A stretch of 32,676 nt of DNA from Streptomyces africanus (GTDB lineage: Bacteria; Actinomycetota; Actinomycetes; Streptomycetales; Streptomycetaceae). A program made the position numbers and the translations under genes. Below are positions 25,066-32,652 of this stretch, in pieces. The notes under the pieces are model-generated. The model searched no databases. It was not told the DNA's origin and saw nothing but the letters and a program-made list of their open reading frames with translations. How positions within the stretch are numbered: the stretch's first letter is position 1; every line of letters starts with the position of its first letter. Location: assembly GCF_002150735.1 (NCBI RefSeq), contig NZ_MUKA01000060.1, positions 1 through 32,676 on the forward strand, given 5' to 3'.

Positions 25066-26452
25066 ACTGACGCTCGCTGCCGCCGCCGCCGCGATCGGGG
25101 CACGCCGGCTGTCCCCCGTCGAGCTGACCGACTCCGTACTGGAGCGCATCGAGCAGGTGGAGCCGCAGCTCCGGGCCTACGTCACCGTCCACGCCGAGGG
25201 CGCGCGCCGGGCCGCACGCCATGCCGAGAACGAGATCGCGGCCGGTCGTCACCGGGGTCCGCTGCACGGCATCCCGATGGGCCTGAAGGACCTGATCGAC
25301 GTCGCCGGTGCGGCCACGTCGGCCAGTTCCCGGGTGCGGTCCGGCCACCGGGCGCAGACCGACAGCACCGTCGCCGCACGCCTGTCGGCCGCCGGAGCGG
25401 TCCTGCTCGGCAAGACCCACACGCACGAGTTCGCCTACGGGCTGACCACCCCGCAGACCCACAACGCCTGGGACCCCGGCCGGGTCGCGGGCGGCTCCAG
25501 CGGCGGATCGGCCGTCTCCGTCGCCGCCGGCGCCGCCACCTTCGCCCTGGGTACCGACACCGGCGGATCCATCCGGGTGCCCGCCGCGCTGAACGGGGTC
25601 GTCGGCCTCAAACCGACCTACGGCCTCGTCCCGCGCCACGGTGTCACCTCCCTGTCCTGGTCCCTGGATCACGTCGGCCCGATCGCCCGCACCGCCGAGG
25701 ACGCGGCCCTGGTCCTCGCGGCCCTGGCCGGCCACGACCCCCGCGACCCCGCGTCGCTGACCGCACCCCCGGCGCACTACCGGCCGGGCCCGGACACCGA
25801 CCTGACCGGACTGCGGATCGGTGTGCCGCGCACCTACTACTTCGACCACGTCGACCCGGAGGTGGCAGCCGCCGTCCGGAGCGCGATCGACCGGCTCCAG
25901 GCGCTCGGTGCCCGCCTCGTCGACGTCGAGATCCCCATGACCCGCTACGTCCAGGCCACCCAGTGGGGCCTGATGGTGCCCGAGGCCACCGCCTACCACG
26001 AGAGCAGCCTGCGCACGGTCCCCGAGCTCTACCGGGCCGACGTCCGGATCCTCCTGGAAGCCGGCGAGCTGATGCCCGCCGGGGACTACCTGCGCGCCCA
26101 GCGCTCGCGCACGCTCATGCGGCAGGAATGGGCGCGGCTGCTGCGGGAGGTCGACCTGATCGCCGCCCCCTCCGTGCCGATGACCGCCGTTCCGGCCGGT
26201 CAGGAGACGGTCACCTGGGCCGACGGCACCGTCGAGGGCGTCTCCGACGCCTATGTGCGGCTCTCGGCCCCGGCCAACATCACCGGCCTTCCCTCCCTGT
26301 CCGTCCCGGTCGGCCACGACACCGCGGGCCTGCCGATCGGCATGCAGCTCCTCGGGCCGCCGCTCGGGGAGAGCCTGCTGCTGCGGGTCGGACACGCAAG
26401 CGAACAGACCCGGCCCACAGGCCATCTCGCGGCCCTGGCAGCACCGTGCTAG
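25052..26452 (+). CDS. Amidase-signature hydrolase (AtzE/GatA-like)
   Basis: 466 residues. The Ser-cisSer-Lys triad of the amidase signature family is present: Lys79 (GLKDLID), Ser149 in GGSSGGS (147-153) and nucleophile Ser173 in GTDTGGSIRVPAA. The order and the 24-residue Ser-Ser spacing are standard. Downstream GLKPTYGLVPRHGV and PANITGLPSLSVPVG are also typical. Pairing with a small AtzG/GatC-like protein points to AtzE-type carboxybiuret/allophanate-like amide hydrolysis and not tRNA amidation: no GatB is present, and housekeeping gatCAB would not be TetR-controlled. AAGGAG lies seven bases before the ATG. The TAG stop lies inside operator O3 of the next gene. Confidence 0.93.
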   Translation: MQPYELTLAAAAAAIGARRLSPVELTDSVLERIEQVEPQLRAYVTVHAEGARRAARHAENEIAAGRHRGPLHGIPMGLKDLIDVAGAATSASSRVRSGHRAQTDSTVAARLSAAGAVLLGKTHTHEFAYGLTTPQTHNAWDPGRVAGGSSGGSAVSVAAGAATFALGTDTGGSIRVPAALNGVVGLKPTYGLVPRHGVTSLSWSLDHVGPIARTAEDAALVLAALAGHDPRDPASLTAPPAHYRPGPDTDLTGLRIGVPRTYYFDHVDPEVAAAVRSAIDRLQALGARLVDVEIPMTRYVQATQWGLMVPEATAYHESSLRTVPELYRADVRILLEAGELMPAGDYLRAQRSRTLMRQEWARLLREVDLIAAPSVPMTAVPAGQETVTWADGTVEGVSDAYVRLSAPANITGLPSLSVPVGHDTAGLPIGMQLLGPPLGESLLLRVGHASEQTRPTGHLAALAAPC

Positions 26453-26473
26453 AAGCAATCGGTTCGCTTTAAG
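26449..26473. promoter_or_regulatory. Operator O3 (tetR autoregulatory site)
   Basis: CTAGAAGCAA-TCGGT-TCGCTTTAAG matches O1 at 19 of 25 positions in register. It starts within the amidase stop codon and ends 9 bp before the tetR GTG at 26483. This links the regulator to the divergent promoter 1.6 kb away. Confidence 0.72.
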
Positions 26474-26482
26474 GTGGGTTCC

Positions 26483-27037
26483 GTGAGCAGGCAGATGGTG
26501 CGCCCCGGTGGGCGCAGTGCGCGGGTCCAGGCGGCGGTGCACACCGCCGTGCGCGAACTGGCCTCGGAGGTCGGCCGGGACGCCCTGACCGTGCCGATGG
26601 TCGCCCAGCGCGCGGGCGTGACGCCCTCGACGATCTACCGCCGCTGGGGAGACCTTCAGGTGCTGCTGTCGGACGTGGCGGTCGAGCGGCTGCGGCCCGA
26701 CACCGAACCTGCCGACCACGGCACCCTGGCGTCCGACCTCAGGGCCTGGGCCGAGCAGTTCCTCGACGAGATGGCCTCGCCGGCCGGCCGCGCCTACATC
26801 CGCGACGCCCTCCTCGGCGACCCGGACGGCCGCAACGCCGGCCAGTGTTCCGCCTACGCCGCCGAGCAGATCGACGTCATCCTCCGGCGCGCGTCCGGGC
26901 GGGGGGAACCGGCGCCCGGCATCGAGACGGTCGTCGACCAGGTCGTCGCGCCTCTGATGTACCGCATCCTGTTCCGCCCGGACGGACTCGACGCCGCCTA
27001 CGCCCACCGGCTCGTGGCAGGAGTCCTCGGCCGGTGA
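26483..27037 (+). CDS. TetR/AcrR-family repressor
   Basis: 184 residues. The N-terminal HTH (about residues 30-55: VPMVAQRAGVTPSTIYRRWG) is typical TetR, with a YRRWGDLQVLL recognition/exit helix. A divergent ligand-binding C-terminal domain follows (EQIDVILRRASGRGE, VDQVVAPLMYRILF). GTG 26483 is chosen because AAGGTGG lies five bases upstream; a GTG at 26474 would sit inside that site. Operators O1-O3 make it the probable controller of its own gene, the amidase operon and the MBL gene; the ligand is likely a substrate or intermediate of the two hydrolases. It is convergent with the GNAT gene, 16 bp away. Confidence 0.93.
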   Translation: MSRQMVRPGGRSARVQAAVHTAVRELASEVGRDALTVPMVAQRAGVTPSTIYRRWGDLQVLLSDVAVERLRPDTEPADHGTLASDLRAWAEQFLDEMASPAGRAYIRDALLGDPDGRNAGQCSAYAAEQIDVILRRASGRGEPAPGIETVVDQVVAPLMYRILFRPDGLDAAYAHRLVAGVLGR

Positions 27038-27053
27038 CGGGTTCCCCCCGGCG

Positions 27054-27479
27054 TCAGTCGGTGAGGGGCTTCACCCAGCGCCGCCACTGGTCCTCGGGCG
27101 CGTACCCGGCGGCTCCCCACGCGCGGTGCGCGGTCTCGTTGCGCGTGAGCACCATCGCGTCCGCGCGCCGCCCGCCGAGCGTGACGAACCGCTCCTCGGC
27201 CGCGGCGAGCAGCGCGGAGGCGATGCCCTGGCGCCGGTGGTCCGGATGCACGGCCAGCCGGTAGAGGTGGCAGCGCCAGCCGTCGAACCCCGCGATCACC
27301 GTGCCGGCCAGTTCGCCGCCCCGCTCCGCGAGGATCAGGGCGTCGGGGTCGCGCGCGACCAGCCGCTCCACGCCCCCGCGGTCGTCGCTGATGCTCGTGC
27401 CCTCGGCGGCCACCTTCCAGAAGGCCAGCACGGTGTCCAGGTCCTCGGGCGTCGCGGCCCGGATGCGCAGCTCGGTCAT
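27054..27479 (-). CDS. GNAT-family N-acetyltransferase
   Basis: 141 residues. Motif A is LAVHPDHRRQGIASALL (75-91), whose RRQGIA (82-87) binds the acetyl-CoA pyrophosphate. Motif B includes LTRNETAHRAWGAAGYAPED near the C-terminus, typical of small RimI-like enzymes. The acceptor is unknown. It is the last gene of a minus-strand run after the LLM oxidoreductase (56-bp gap) and may have its own promoter, although I see none. The ribosome-binding site is weak. Confidence 0.92.
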   Translation of the reverse strand: MTELRIRAATPEDLDTVLAFWKVAAEGTSISDDRGGVERLVARDPDALILAERGGELAGTVIAGFDGWRCHLYRLAVHPDHRRQGIASALLAAAEERFVTLGGRRADAMVLTRNETAHRAWGAAGYAPEDQWRRWVKPLTD

Positions 27480-27535
27480 GCCATGACCACATCACGCGCG
27501 GCCGCCCTCGGGCGCACCATTTCAGAATCCGGACG

Positions 27536-28429
27536 TCAGGCCCCGCGCACCCGTTCCATGACCGGCGCGAACGCCTCCATGTAGGGCTCCAGTACGGTCA
27601 GATACGTGAAGCCGTAGCGCTCGCGCCGGGCCAGGACCTGCTCGGCGAGTTCGTCCAGGGTGCCGATCAGGGAGATCGGGAGCTCCAGCACCTGATCCAC
27701 CGTCATGTCCGGGACGCGTTCGAGGAACGGCTGGACCGCGGCCTCGCGGTCCTCGGTGCCGATCACCATCTGGAGCAGCAGATTCAGCTCGGGCGGCTCC
27801 TCGCGGTGATCCTCCGCGAACTTCAGGAACCGCGCCACGCGTTCGTCGAGTTCGTCCGCGGTGATCGGCGTCAACTGCCCGGTGGCGCTGCCCGGCACCG
27901 TACGCGCCCCGGTGAATGCCGCGATGTCGGCGTGCTCGGCGCCCAGCCGCAGCATCCGGTCGCCGTTGCCGCCGATCAGCAGCGGCACCCGGGGCCGCTG
28001 CGCCGCCTGCGGCTGGTGCTCGTCCGAGCCCAGCAGCCGCTTCAGCTCCTCGACCGTGCGCCGCAGATGGTCCACCCGCTCGCCCGGTGTGCCGAACGGC
28101 AGCCCGGCGCTCTCGTGCTCCGCCCGTACGTAGCCGGTGCCGAGCCCGAGCTCCAGACGGCCGCCCGTCAACGCGTCCGTCGTGGCCACCTCGCGGGCCA
28201 GCAACGCCGGGTTCCAGAAGCCCGCGTTGAGCGTGAAGGTGCCGAGCCTTGGCCGCTCGGTGGCCTCCGCCGCCGCCACCAGCGCCGGGAAGGGCGCCGG
28301 CATCCCCAGATGGTCGGGGACGAGGATGACGTCGAACCCGAGCTCCTCGGCCCGGCGGCACTTGGCCCGCCACTCCTCGGCTGACGCCGGTTCGAGCAGG
28401 TTGACCCCGAAGCGGAACGGACGCGACAT
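27536..28429 (-). CDS. LLM-class F420-dependent oxidoreductase
   Basis: 297 residues of the luciferase-like monooxygenase fold. The N-terminal RFGVNLLEPAS strand, VILVPDHLGMPAPFPAL (34-50), LARE...LTGGRLELGLGTG and VPLLIGGNGDRMLRLGAEHAD are markers of the actinobacterial F420 subgroup. It would use F420 and not FMN, by family comparison; the substrate is unknown. GGAGAG precedes the ATG. It follows the ABC permease after 46 bp on the same strand. Confidence 0.9.
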   Translation of the reverse strand: MSRPFRFGVNLLEPASAEEWRAKCRRAEELGFDVILVPDHLGMPAPFPALVAAAEATERPRLGTFTLNAGFWNPALLAREVATTDALTGGRLELGLGTGYVRAEHESAGLPFGTPGERVDHLRRTVEELKRLLGSDEHQPQAAQRPRVPLLIGGNGDRMLRLGAEHADIAAFTGARTVPGSATGQLTPITADELDERVARFLKFAEDHREEPPELNLLLQMVIGTEDREAAVQPFLERVPDMTVDQVLELPISLIGTLDELAEQVLARRERYGFTYLTVLEPYMEAFAPVMERVRGA

Positions 28430-28475
28430 GAACTCTCCTCACACGGGAGCGACTTGAGGACCCGTCGCGATTCCA

Positions 28476-31043
28476 TCACTCGTGCGCGATGGCCGCCAGT
28501 ACGTTCATGCGGGAGGCACGCAACGCCGGGAGCAGCGCCGCCACGACCCCCACTACCGCCGAGCCGATCACGACCGCGACGATCGTGGTCCACGGGATCG
28601 CGAGGGCCGCCATGCCCTGGAGGGCCAGCACCTCATGGGTGCACACGCCCCACACCAGCCCCAGCGCGAGCCCCAATACGGCCCCGAACACGGCGATCAC
28701 CACCGACTCCAGCCGGATCATCCGCCGCAGCTGCCGCCGCGCCAGCCCGATCGCCCGCAGCAGCCCGATCTCCCTGGTGCGCTCGACGACCGACAGGGCG
28801 AGGGTGTTGACCACGCCGAGCACCGCGATGATGATCGCCAGCCCCAGCAGCGCGTACACGAGGTACAGCAGCACGGCGATCTGGTCGTGCACCAGCTGCT
28901 TGTAGTCGGCCAGGTCCCGCACCTGCACCTGGGGGTAGGGGTCAAGGGTCCGCTCCAGGTGCGCCCGCAGGTCGTCGTCGCTCGTGCCGGAGGCGGCGTT
29001 GACGTACAGCGCGGAGTCCTGCCCGCCCGGCGCGTACCGCTCCAGCGTGGCGAGACCGAAGTAGAGCCCGCCCTGCGTGCCGAACCCCTCGGCGGAGTCC
29101 TGGTCGGTGAGAGCGCCCACCGTCAGCTCGGCCGTGCGCCCGCCCGGGAACTCCACGGGGAGCGTGCCGCCCACCCGGACGTCGTGGTCGCGCGCGAAGT
29201 CCCGGTCCATGGCGAGGCGCCCGGCGGCGAGGGCAGCCGCCGAGTCCCCTTGGACGTAGGTGATGTTGGCAACCTCGTCGAGCCGCGGATCGTAGCCCGC
29301 GGCGGTCGTCTCCACGCGGTCGCCGTCCGGGAGCCGCACCCCGACCGGCGTGAACCGCCCCCGCACCACGAGGCCCGCGCCCTCGGTGCCGCGCACCTTG
29401 TCGGTGACCTCCTTCGGGAACGGCAGGAAGTTGGTGTTCTGGATCACGAAGTCGGCGCCCAGCGTCTTGTCGATCTGCTGGTCGAACGACCTGGTCATCG
29501 AGGCGCTCGCCACCGACATCCCGCCGACCAGGGCGAGACCCACCATGAGCGCGGCCGCGGTGGCTCCGGTACGGCGGGGATTGCGCAGGGCGTTGCGCTG
29601 GCTCATCCGGCCGATCGACCCGAACAGGGCGGGGAAGGCCGCGCCGAGGACGCGGATCACCGGGCGCACCAACAGCGGCCCGGCGATCACGGTCGCGATC
29701 AGGGTGAGCACGACACCGAGCCCCAGCAGGGACGCCGCCGACGACGTCTGCTCCGCCGCCACGCACCCCATGAGCGCCGCCGCACCGGCCGCCCCGACGA
29801 CCACGCCCGCCACCGCACGCACCCGCAGCGGCCGGCCCACCCCGGCGACCTCGGCGTCCGAGAGCGCGGCCATCGGCGAGACCCCGGCGGCCCGCCGCGC
29901 CGGGAGGTACGCGGCGACGAAGGTGACCCCGAGTCCGACGACGTACGCCGTCACGGGCGTCACCCAGCCGATGACCATCTCGCCCGCGTCGATGTTCATG
30001 CCGAGCAGGCCCATCAGCTCGATGAGCCCGGCCGCGAGCCCCACGCCGGCGGCGAGTCCCAGCGTGGAGCCGACCAGACCGAGCAGAAGGGCCTCGGTGA
30101 GCACCGAGCGGCGGACCTGGCGCCGGTCGGCGCCGAGCGCGCGCAGCAGGCCCAGCTCGCGGGTGCGCTGGGCGATCAGCATGGAGAAGGTGTTGACGAT
30201 CAGGAACACCCCCACCAGCACGGCGACCCCGGCGAAGCCGACCATCACGTACTTGATGACGTCGAGGAACCCGCCCAGCTGCTCGACGTCCGACTCGGCC
30301 TGCTCGTCGGCCGTCCTGAAGTCGTAGGTGCCGGCGCCCAGCGCGGCGGTCACGCGCTGCTTGAGCTGCTCGTCGCTGACACCGTCGGCGGCGTCGACCG
30401 CGATGCTGGTGGCGGCCCCCGGGCTGTCCAGCAGTTTCGTCTGTGCGGTGCGGGGGTCGAGGAAGACCAGCGCGGCGCCCGGGTTGGTGGTCGTGAACGT
30501 GGCGATGCCGACGACGCGGACCTTGAACGACCCGGGTGGTGCGATGACGGTGAGGGTGTCGCCGATCGCCACGTCCTTGCGGTCGGCGGTCTCCGAGTCG
30601 AGCAGCGCCTGACCGTCGCCGTGCGGGGCGTGACCGGAGGTCAGCTCCACGGGGCTGCGCTCGTTCGGGTTCCAGGCGTTGCCGAGCGTGGGAGCGCCGG
30701 TGGTCGGGCCGACCGGCTCGTTCTCCTCGTCGACGACCGTGAGGCCGTCCACGTCGACCTCGGCGCGTGCCGCCGCGACCCCGTCGACCTGCCGCACGCG
30801 TGCGGCGAGCGCGGCCGGCAGGGTGGCCGTCCGCCCGGAGGGCACGGCCTCGTCGAGGTCCTCCTTCGGGCTGACGGTGACATCGGCCGCGGTGGAGGCG
30901 AACAGCCGGTCGAACGTACTGCTGACGGTGTCCGAGAAGATCAGACTGCCCGTGACGAAGGCGACGGACAGCAGGACGGCGAGCGCCGAGAGCAGCAGCC
31001 GCCCCTTGTGCGCCAGGAAGCTCCTCAGGGTCGCCTTGAGCAC
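28476..31043 (-). CDS. ABC transporter permease with two FtsX domains (MacB/LolE-like)
   Basis: 855 residues. The N-terminal helix LLLSALAVLLSVAFVTGS anchors a large extracytoplasmic (MacB-type periplasmic core) domain. FtsX domain 1 follows (VGVFLIVNTFSML...RTRELGLLRALGADRRQVR), then a second helix pair with another extracytoplasmic domain. The C-terminal FtsX domain 2 is LLYLVYALLGLAIIIAVLGV with ERTREIGLLRAIGLARRQLR. The duplicated RTRE(L/I)GLLRA(L/I)G coupling segments contact the ATPase. Such transporters transmit force to the envelope or extract lipoproteins or peptides. GTG 31043 starts 4 bp after the ATPase stop. Confidence 0.94.
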   Translation of the reverse strand: MLKATLRSFLAHKGRLLLSALAVLLSVAFVTGSLIFSDTVSSTFDRLFASTAADVTVSPKEDLDEAVPSGRTATLPAALAARVRQVDGVAAARAEVDVDGLTVVDEENEPVGPTTGAPTLGNAWNPNERSPVELTSGHAPHGDGQALLDSETADRKDVAIGDTLTVIAPPGSFKVRVVGIATFTTTNPGAALVFLDPRTAQTKLLDSPGAATSIAVDAADGVSDEQLKQRVTAALGAGTYDFRTADEQAESDVEQLGGFLDVIKYVMVGFAGVAVLVGVFLIVNTFSMLIAQRTRELGLLRALGADRRQVRRSVLTEALLLGLVGSTLGLAAGVGLAAGLIELMGLLGMNIDAGEMVIGWVTPVTAYVVGLGVTFVAAYLPARRAAGVSPMAALSDAEVAGVGRPLRVRAVAGVVVGAAGAAALMGCVAAEQTSSAASLLGLGVVLTLIATVIAGPLLVRPVIRVLGAAFPALFGSIGRMSQRNALRNPRRTGATAAALMVGLALVGGMSVASASMTRSFDQQIDKTLGADFVIQNTNFLPFPKEVTDKVRGTEGAGLVVRGRFTPVGVRLPDGDRVETTAAGYDPRLDEVANITYVQGDSAAALAAGRLAMDRDFARDHDVRVGGTLPVEFPGGRTAELTVGALTDQDSAEGFGTQGGLYFGLATLERYAPGGQDSALYVNAASGTSDDDLRAHLERTLDPYPQVQVRDLADYKQLVHDQIAVLLYLVYALLGLAIIIAVLGVVNTLALSVVERTREIGLLRAIGLARRQLRRMIRLESVVIAVFGAVLGLALGLVWGVCTHEVLALQGMAALAIPWTTIVAVVIGSAVVGVVAALLPALRASRMNVLAAIAHE

Positions 31044-31047
31044 GGGA

Positions 31048-31863
31048 TCAGTTCTCCTCGGGTGACGCCGGGGTGTCGTCGAAGCGGGTCCGGATCACGT
31101 CGAACCGCTTCATGCGCTCCAGCACCGTCTCCGCCGTCGGCCGCCGCATCTCGTCGACGATCCGGCCGTCCCCCAGGAAGAGCACCAGGTCGGAGTGGGC
31201 GGCGGCGCCCGGGTCGTGGGTGACCATGACGACGGTCTGCCCGAGCTGGTCCACCGCCTCGCGCAGGAAGCCGAGCACCTCCAGGCCGGCGCGCGAGTCG
31301 AGGTTGCCGGTCGGCTCGTCCGCGAAGATCAGCTCGGGCCGGGAGGCCAGTGCCCGCGCACAGGCCACGCGCTGCTGCTGGCCGCCGGAGAGCTGCGACG
31401 GCCGGTGCCTGAGCCGGTCCCGCAGGCCGAGGGTGTCGATCACCTGGTCCAGCCACTTCTCGTCGGGCTTCTTGCCCGCGATGTCCATGGGCAGGGTGAT
31501 GTTCTCCAGCGCGTTCAGGGTCGGGATGAGGTTGAACGACTGGAACATGAACCCGATCCGGTCGCGGCGCAGCCGCGTCAGGTCGCGCTCCCTCAGGCCC
31601 GTGATCTCCGTGTCGCCGAGCCACACCCGGCCGGCCGAGACGGTGTCGAGCCCCGCCAGGCAGTGCATCAGCGTGGACTTCCCGGAGCCCGACGGGCCCA
31701 TCACCGCGGTGAACCGGCCGCGGACGATGTCGACGTCCACCGCGTCGAGCGCGAGCACGGTCGTCTCGCCCGAGCCGTACGCCTTGGTCAGACCGCGGGC
31801 CCGGGCCGCGATCCCGTCGGCCGACGCGAGGCCGGGGACGTGCTCCGCAGCAGGTGTGGACAA
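31048..31863 (-). CDS. ABC transporter ATP-binding protein (LolD/MacB-type)
   Basis: 271 residues from the chosen start. It has Walker A GPSGSGKST (56-64), Q-loop Gln108 (FMFQSFNLIPTLNALEN), signature LSGGQ (158-162), Walker B LIFADEPTGNLDS (Asp182-Glu183) and switch His in VTHD. It powers the FtsX-type permease encoded next. The TTG at 31863 is preferred because GAGGAGG lies exactly five bases upstream; the in-frame ATG at 31938 has its GAGGAGG touching the codon and would add 25 poorly conserved residues. This start gives 135 bp of divergent space to the antitoxin gene. Confidence 0.93.
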   Translation of the reverse strand: MSTPAAEHVPGLASADGIAARARGLTKAYGSGETTVLALDAVDVDIVRGRFTAVMGPSGSGKSTLMHCLAGLDTVSAGRVWLGDTEITGLRERDLTRLRRDRIGFMFQSFNLIPTLNALENITLPMDIAGKKPDEKWLDQVIDTLGLRDRLRHRPSQLSGGQQQRVACARALASRPELIFADEPTGNLDSRAGLEVLGFLREAVDQLGQTVVMVTHDPGAAAHSDLVLFLGDGRIVDEMRRPTAETVLERMKRFDVIRTRFDDTPASPEEN

Positions 31864-31962
31864 GGCCGCCTCCTCGGGGTGGACGCCGATTTTCGTCACC
31901 TTGCCCGAGAGTAATGTGACGCGGCCCACACTGGGCATCCTCCTCGGGGCGGAGTCCCGCCC

Positions 31963-31992
31963 TTGCCGGTGCTAGCACCTCCGCGCTAGCTT
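31963..31992 (+). promoter_or_regulatory. Antitoxin promoter with embedded palindromic operator
   Basis: -35-like TTGCCG (31963-31968), 18-bp spacer, -10 TAGCTT (31987-31992), then six bases to the ATG. The spacer contains a perfect 12-bp palindrome GGTGCTAGCACC (31968-31979). Its core GCTAGC recurs at 31985-31990 over the -10 box, 14 bp from the first centre. This is a probable autoregulatory site of the ribbon-helix-helix protein. Confidence 0.6.
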
Positions 31993-31998
31993 CGAGGT

Positions 31999-32238
31999 AT
32001 GGCGAAGACCCAGCTGAACGTGCGAGTCGACGAGGGCACCGCCCGAGCCGCCCGCGAGCGCGCCCTGGCCCGCGGCATGAGCGTCAACCGCTACATCGAG
32101 GAGCTGGTCAGACAGGACACCGGCGAGGTGGGCCACACGTTCGTGGAGGCCGCCGCCGATTTCATGAAGCAGTACGAGTCCGTCTTCGCCGAGGAGTTCG
32201 GCGGAGACCGTGAGGGCACGCGCGAAGGTCGCCACTGA
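31999..32238 (+). CDS. Ribbon-helix-helix antitoxin-like protein
   Basis: 79 residues. The N-terminal RHH fold is clear: strand TQLNVRVDEGT, helix RAARERALARG, then SVNRYIEELVRQ. The acidic C-terminal tail (about 45-79) would wrap the partner. RHH antitoxins (Arc/CopG/HicB-associated) repress their own operon, and the GCTAGC palindromes upstream fit this. The stop is 5 bp from the toxin start chosen below. The ATG is probably leaderless. Confidence 0.88.
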   Translation: MAKTQLNVRVDEGTARAARERALARGMSVNRYIEELVRQDTGEVGHTFVEAAADFMKQYESVFAEEFGGDREGTREGRH

Positions 32239-32242
32239 ACCG

Positions 32243-32617
32243 TTGAACAACCTCGAGATCGACCTCGCCTGGCTGCTGATGCTCGCCGAGCACAAGACCC
32301 CGGGAGACCCCCAGGTCACCGACTGGGGAGCCCTCGTCGCCGCCGTCGCACGCCACCAGGCCGCCATCTTCGACGTCCCCGTCTACGACAGCCCGCACGC
32401 CCGCGCCGCCGCGCTGCTCCAGCTCCTGATCCACGTCCCCGCGCTGGAACGCTCCAACGCCCTGTTCGCCTCCGCCGTCGCCTACGCCTACCTCGTCGCC
32501 AGCGGCGCCAAGGTCGTCACCTCACCCGAGCAGGTCCGCGACCTCGCCCGGCTGGTCAAGAGCGGCGAGGCGTCCGTGCGGGACATCGAGCAGGAGCTGC
32601 GCCAGTGGAGCCTGTGA
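32243..32617 (+). CDS. Fic/Doc-like toxin component, catalytic motif degenerate
   Basis: 124 residues. The helical pattern and PALERSNALFASAVAYAYL (about 67-85) resemble the Fic/Doc motif HPFxDGNKRxA. The catalytic His is not at its place (HVPALERSN); Asn is kept but GNKR is SNAL. An AMP- or phospho-transferase therefore seems unlikely, although the protein is found as the toxin-like partner of this antitoxin. The start is TTG 32243 (LNNLEIDLAWLLM is the usual start in relatives as I recall). A GTG at 32210 is an alternative with SD-like GGAGA only 2 nt upstream; it adds 11 residues and overlaps the antitoxin gene by 29 bp. Translation is probably coupled to the antitoxin stop. Confidence 0.75.
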   Translation: MNNLEIDLAWLLMLAEHKTPGDPQVTDWGALVAAVARHQAAIFDVPVYDSPHARAAALLQLLIHVPALERSNALFASAVAYAYLVASGAKVVTSPEQVRDLARLVKSGEASVRDIEQELRQWSL

Positions 32618-32619
32618 CC

Positions 32620-32652
32620 AGTGCCCCGGCAGGCAACGTTTGCCGGGGCACT
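32620..32652 (+). terminator. Terminator of the antitoxin/Fic-like operon
   Basis: A perfect 12-bp stem (AGTGCCCCGGCA at 32620-32631 pairing with TGCCGGGGCACT at 32641-32652) has a 9-nt loop and begins 3 bp after the stop codon. There is no U-tract, as is common in high-GC actinobacteria. Confidence 0.85.

Noticed and set aside
25052..26452. Amidase as GatA of the tRNA amidotransferase.
   Set aside because: There is no gatB nearby, the partner resembles AtzG, and control by a local TetR is not expected for an essential translation enzyme.
31864..31938. Upstream ATG start for the LolD-like ATPase.
   Set aside because: The GAGGAGG touches the ATG with no spacer, while the TTG at 31863 has ideal spacing.
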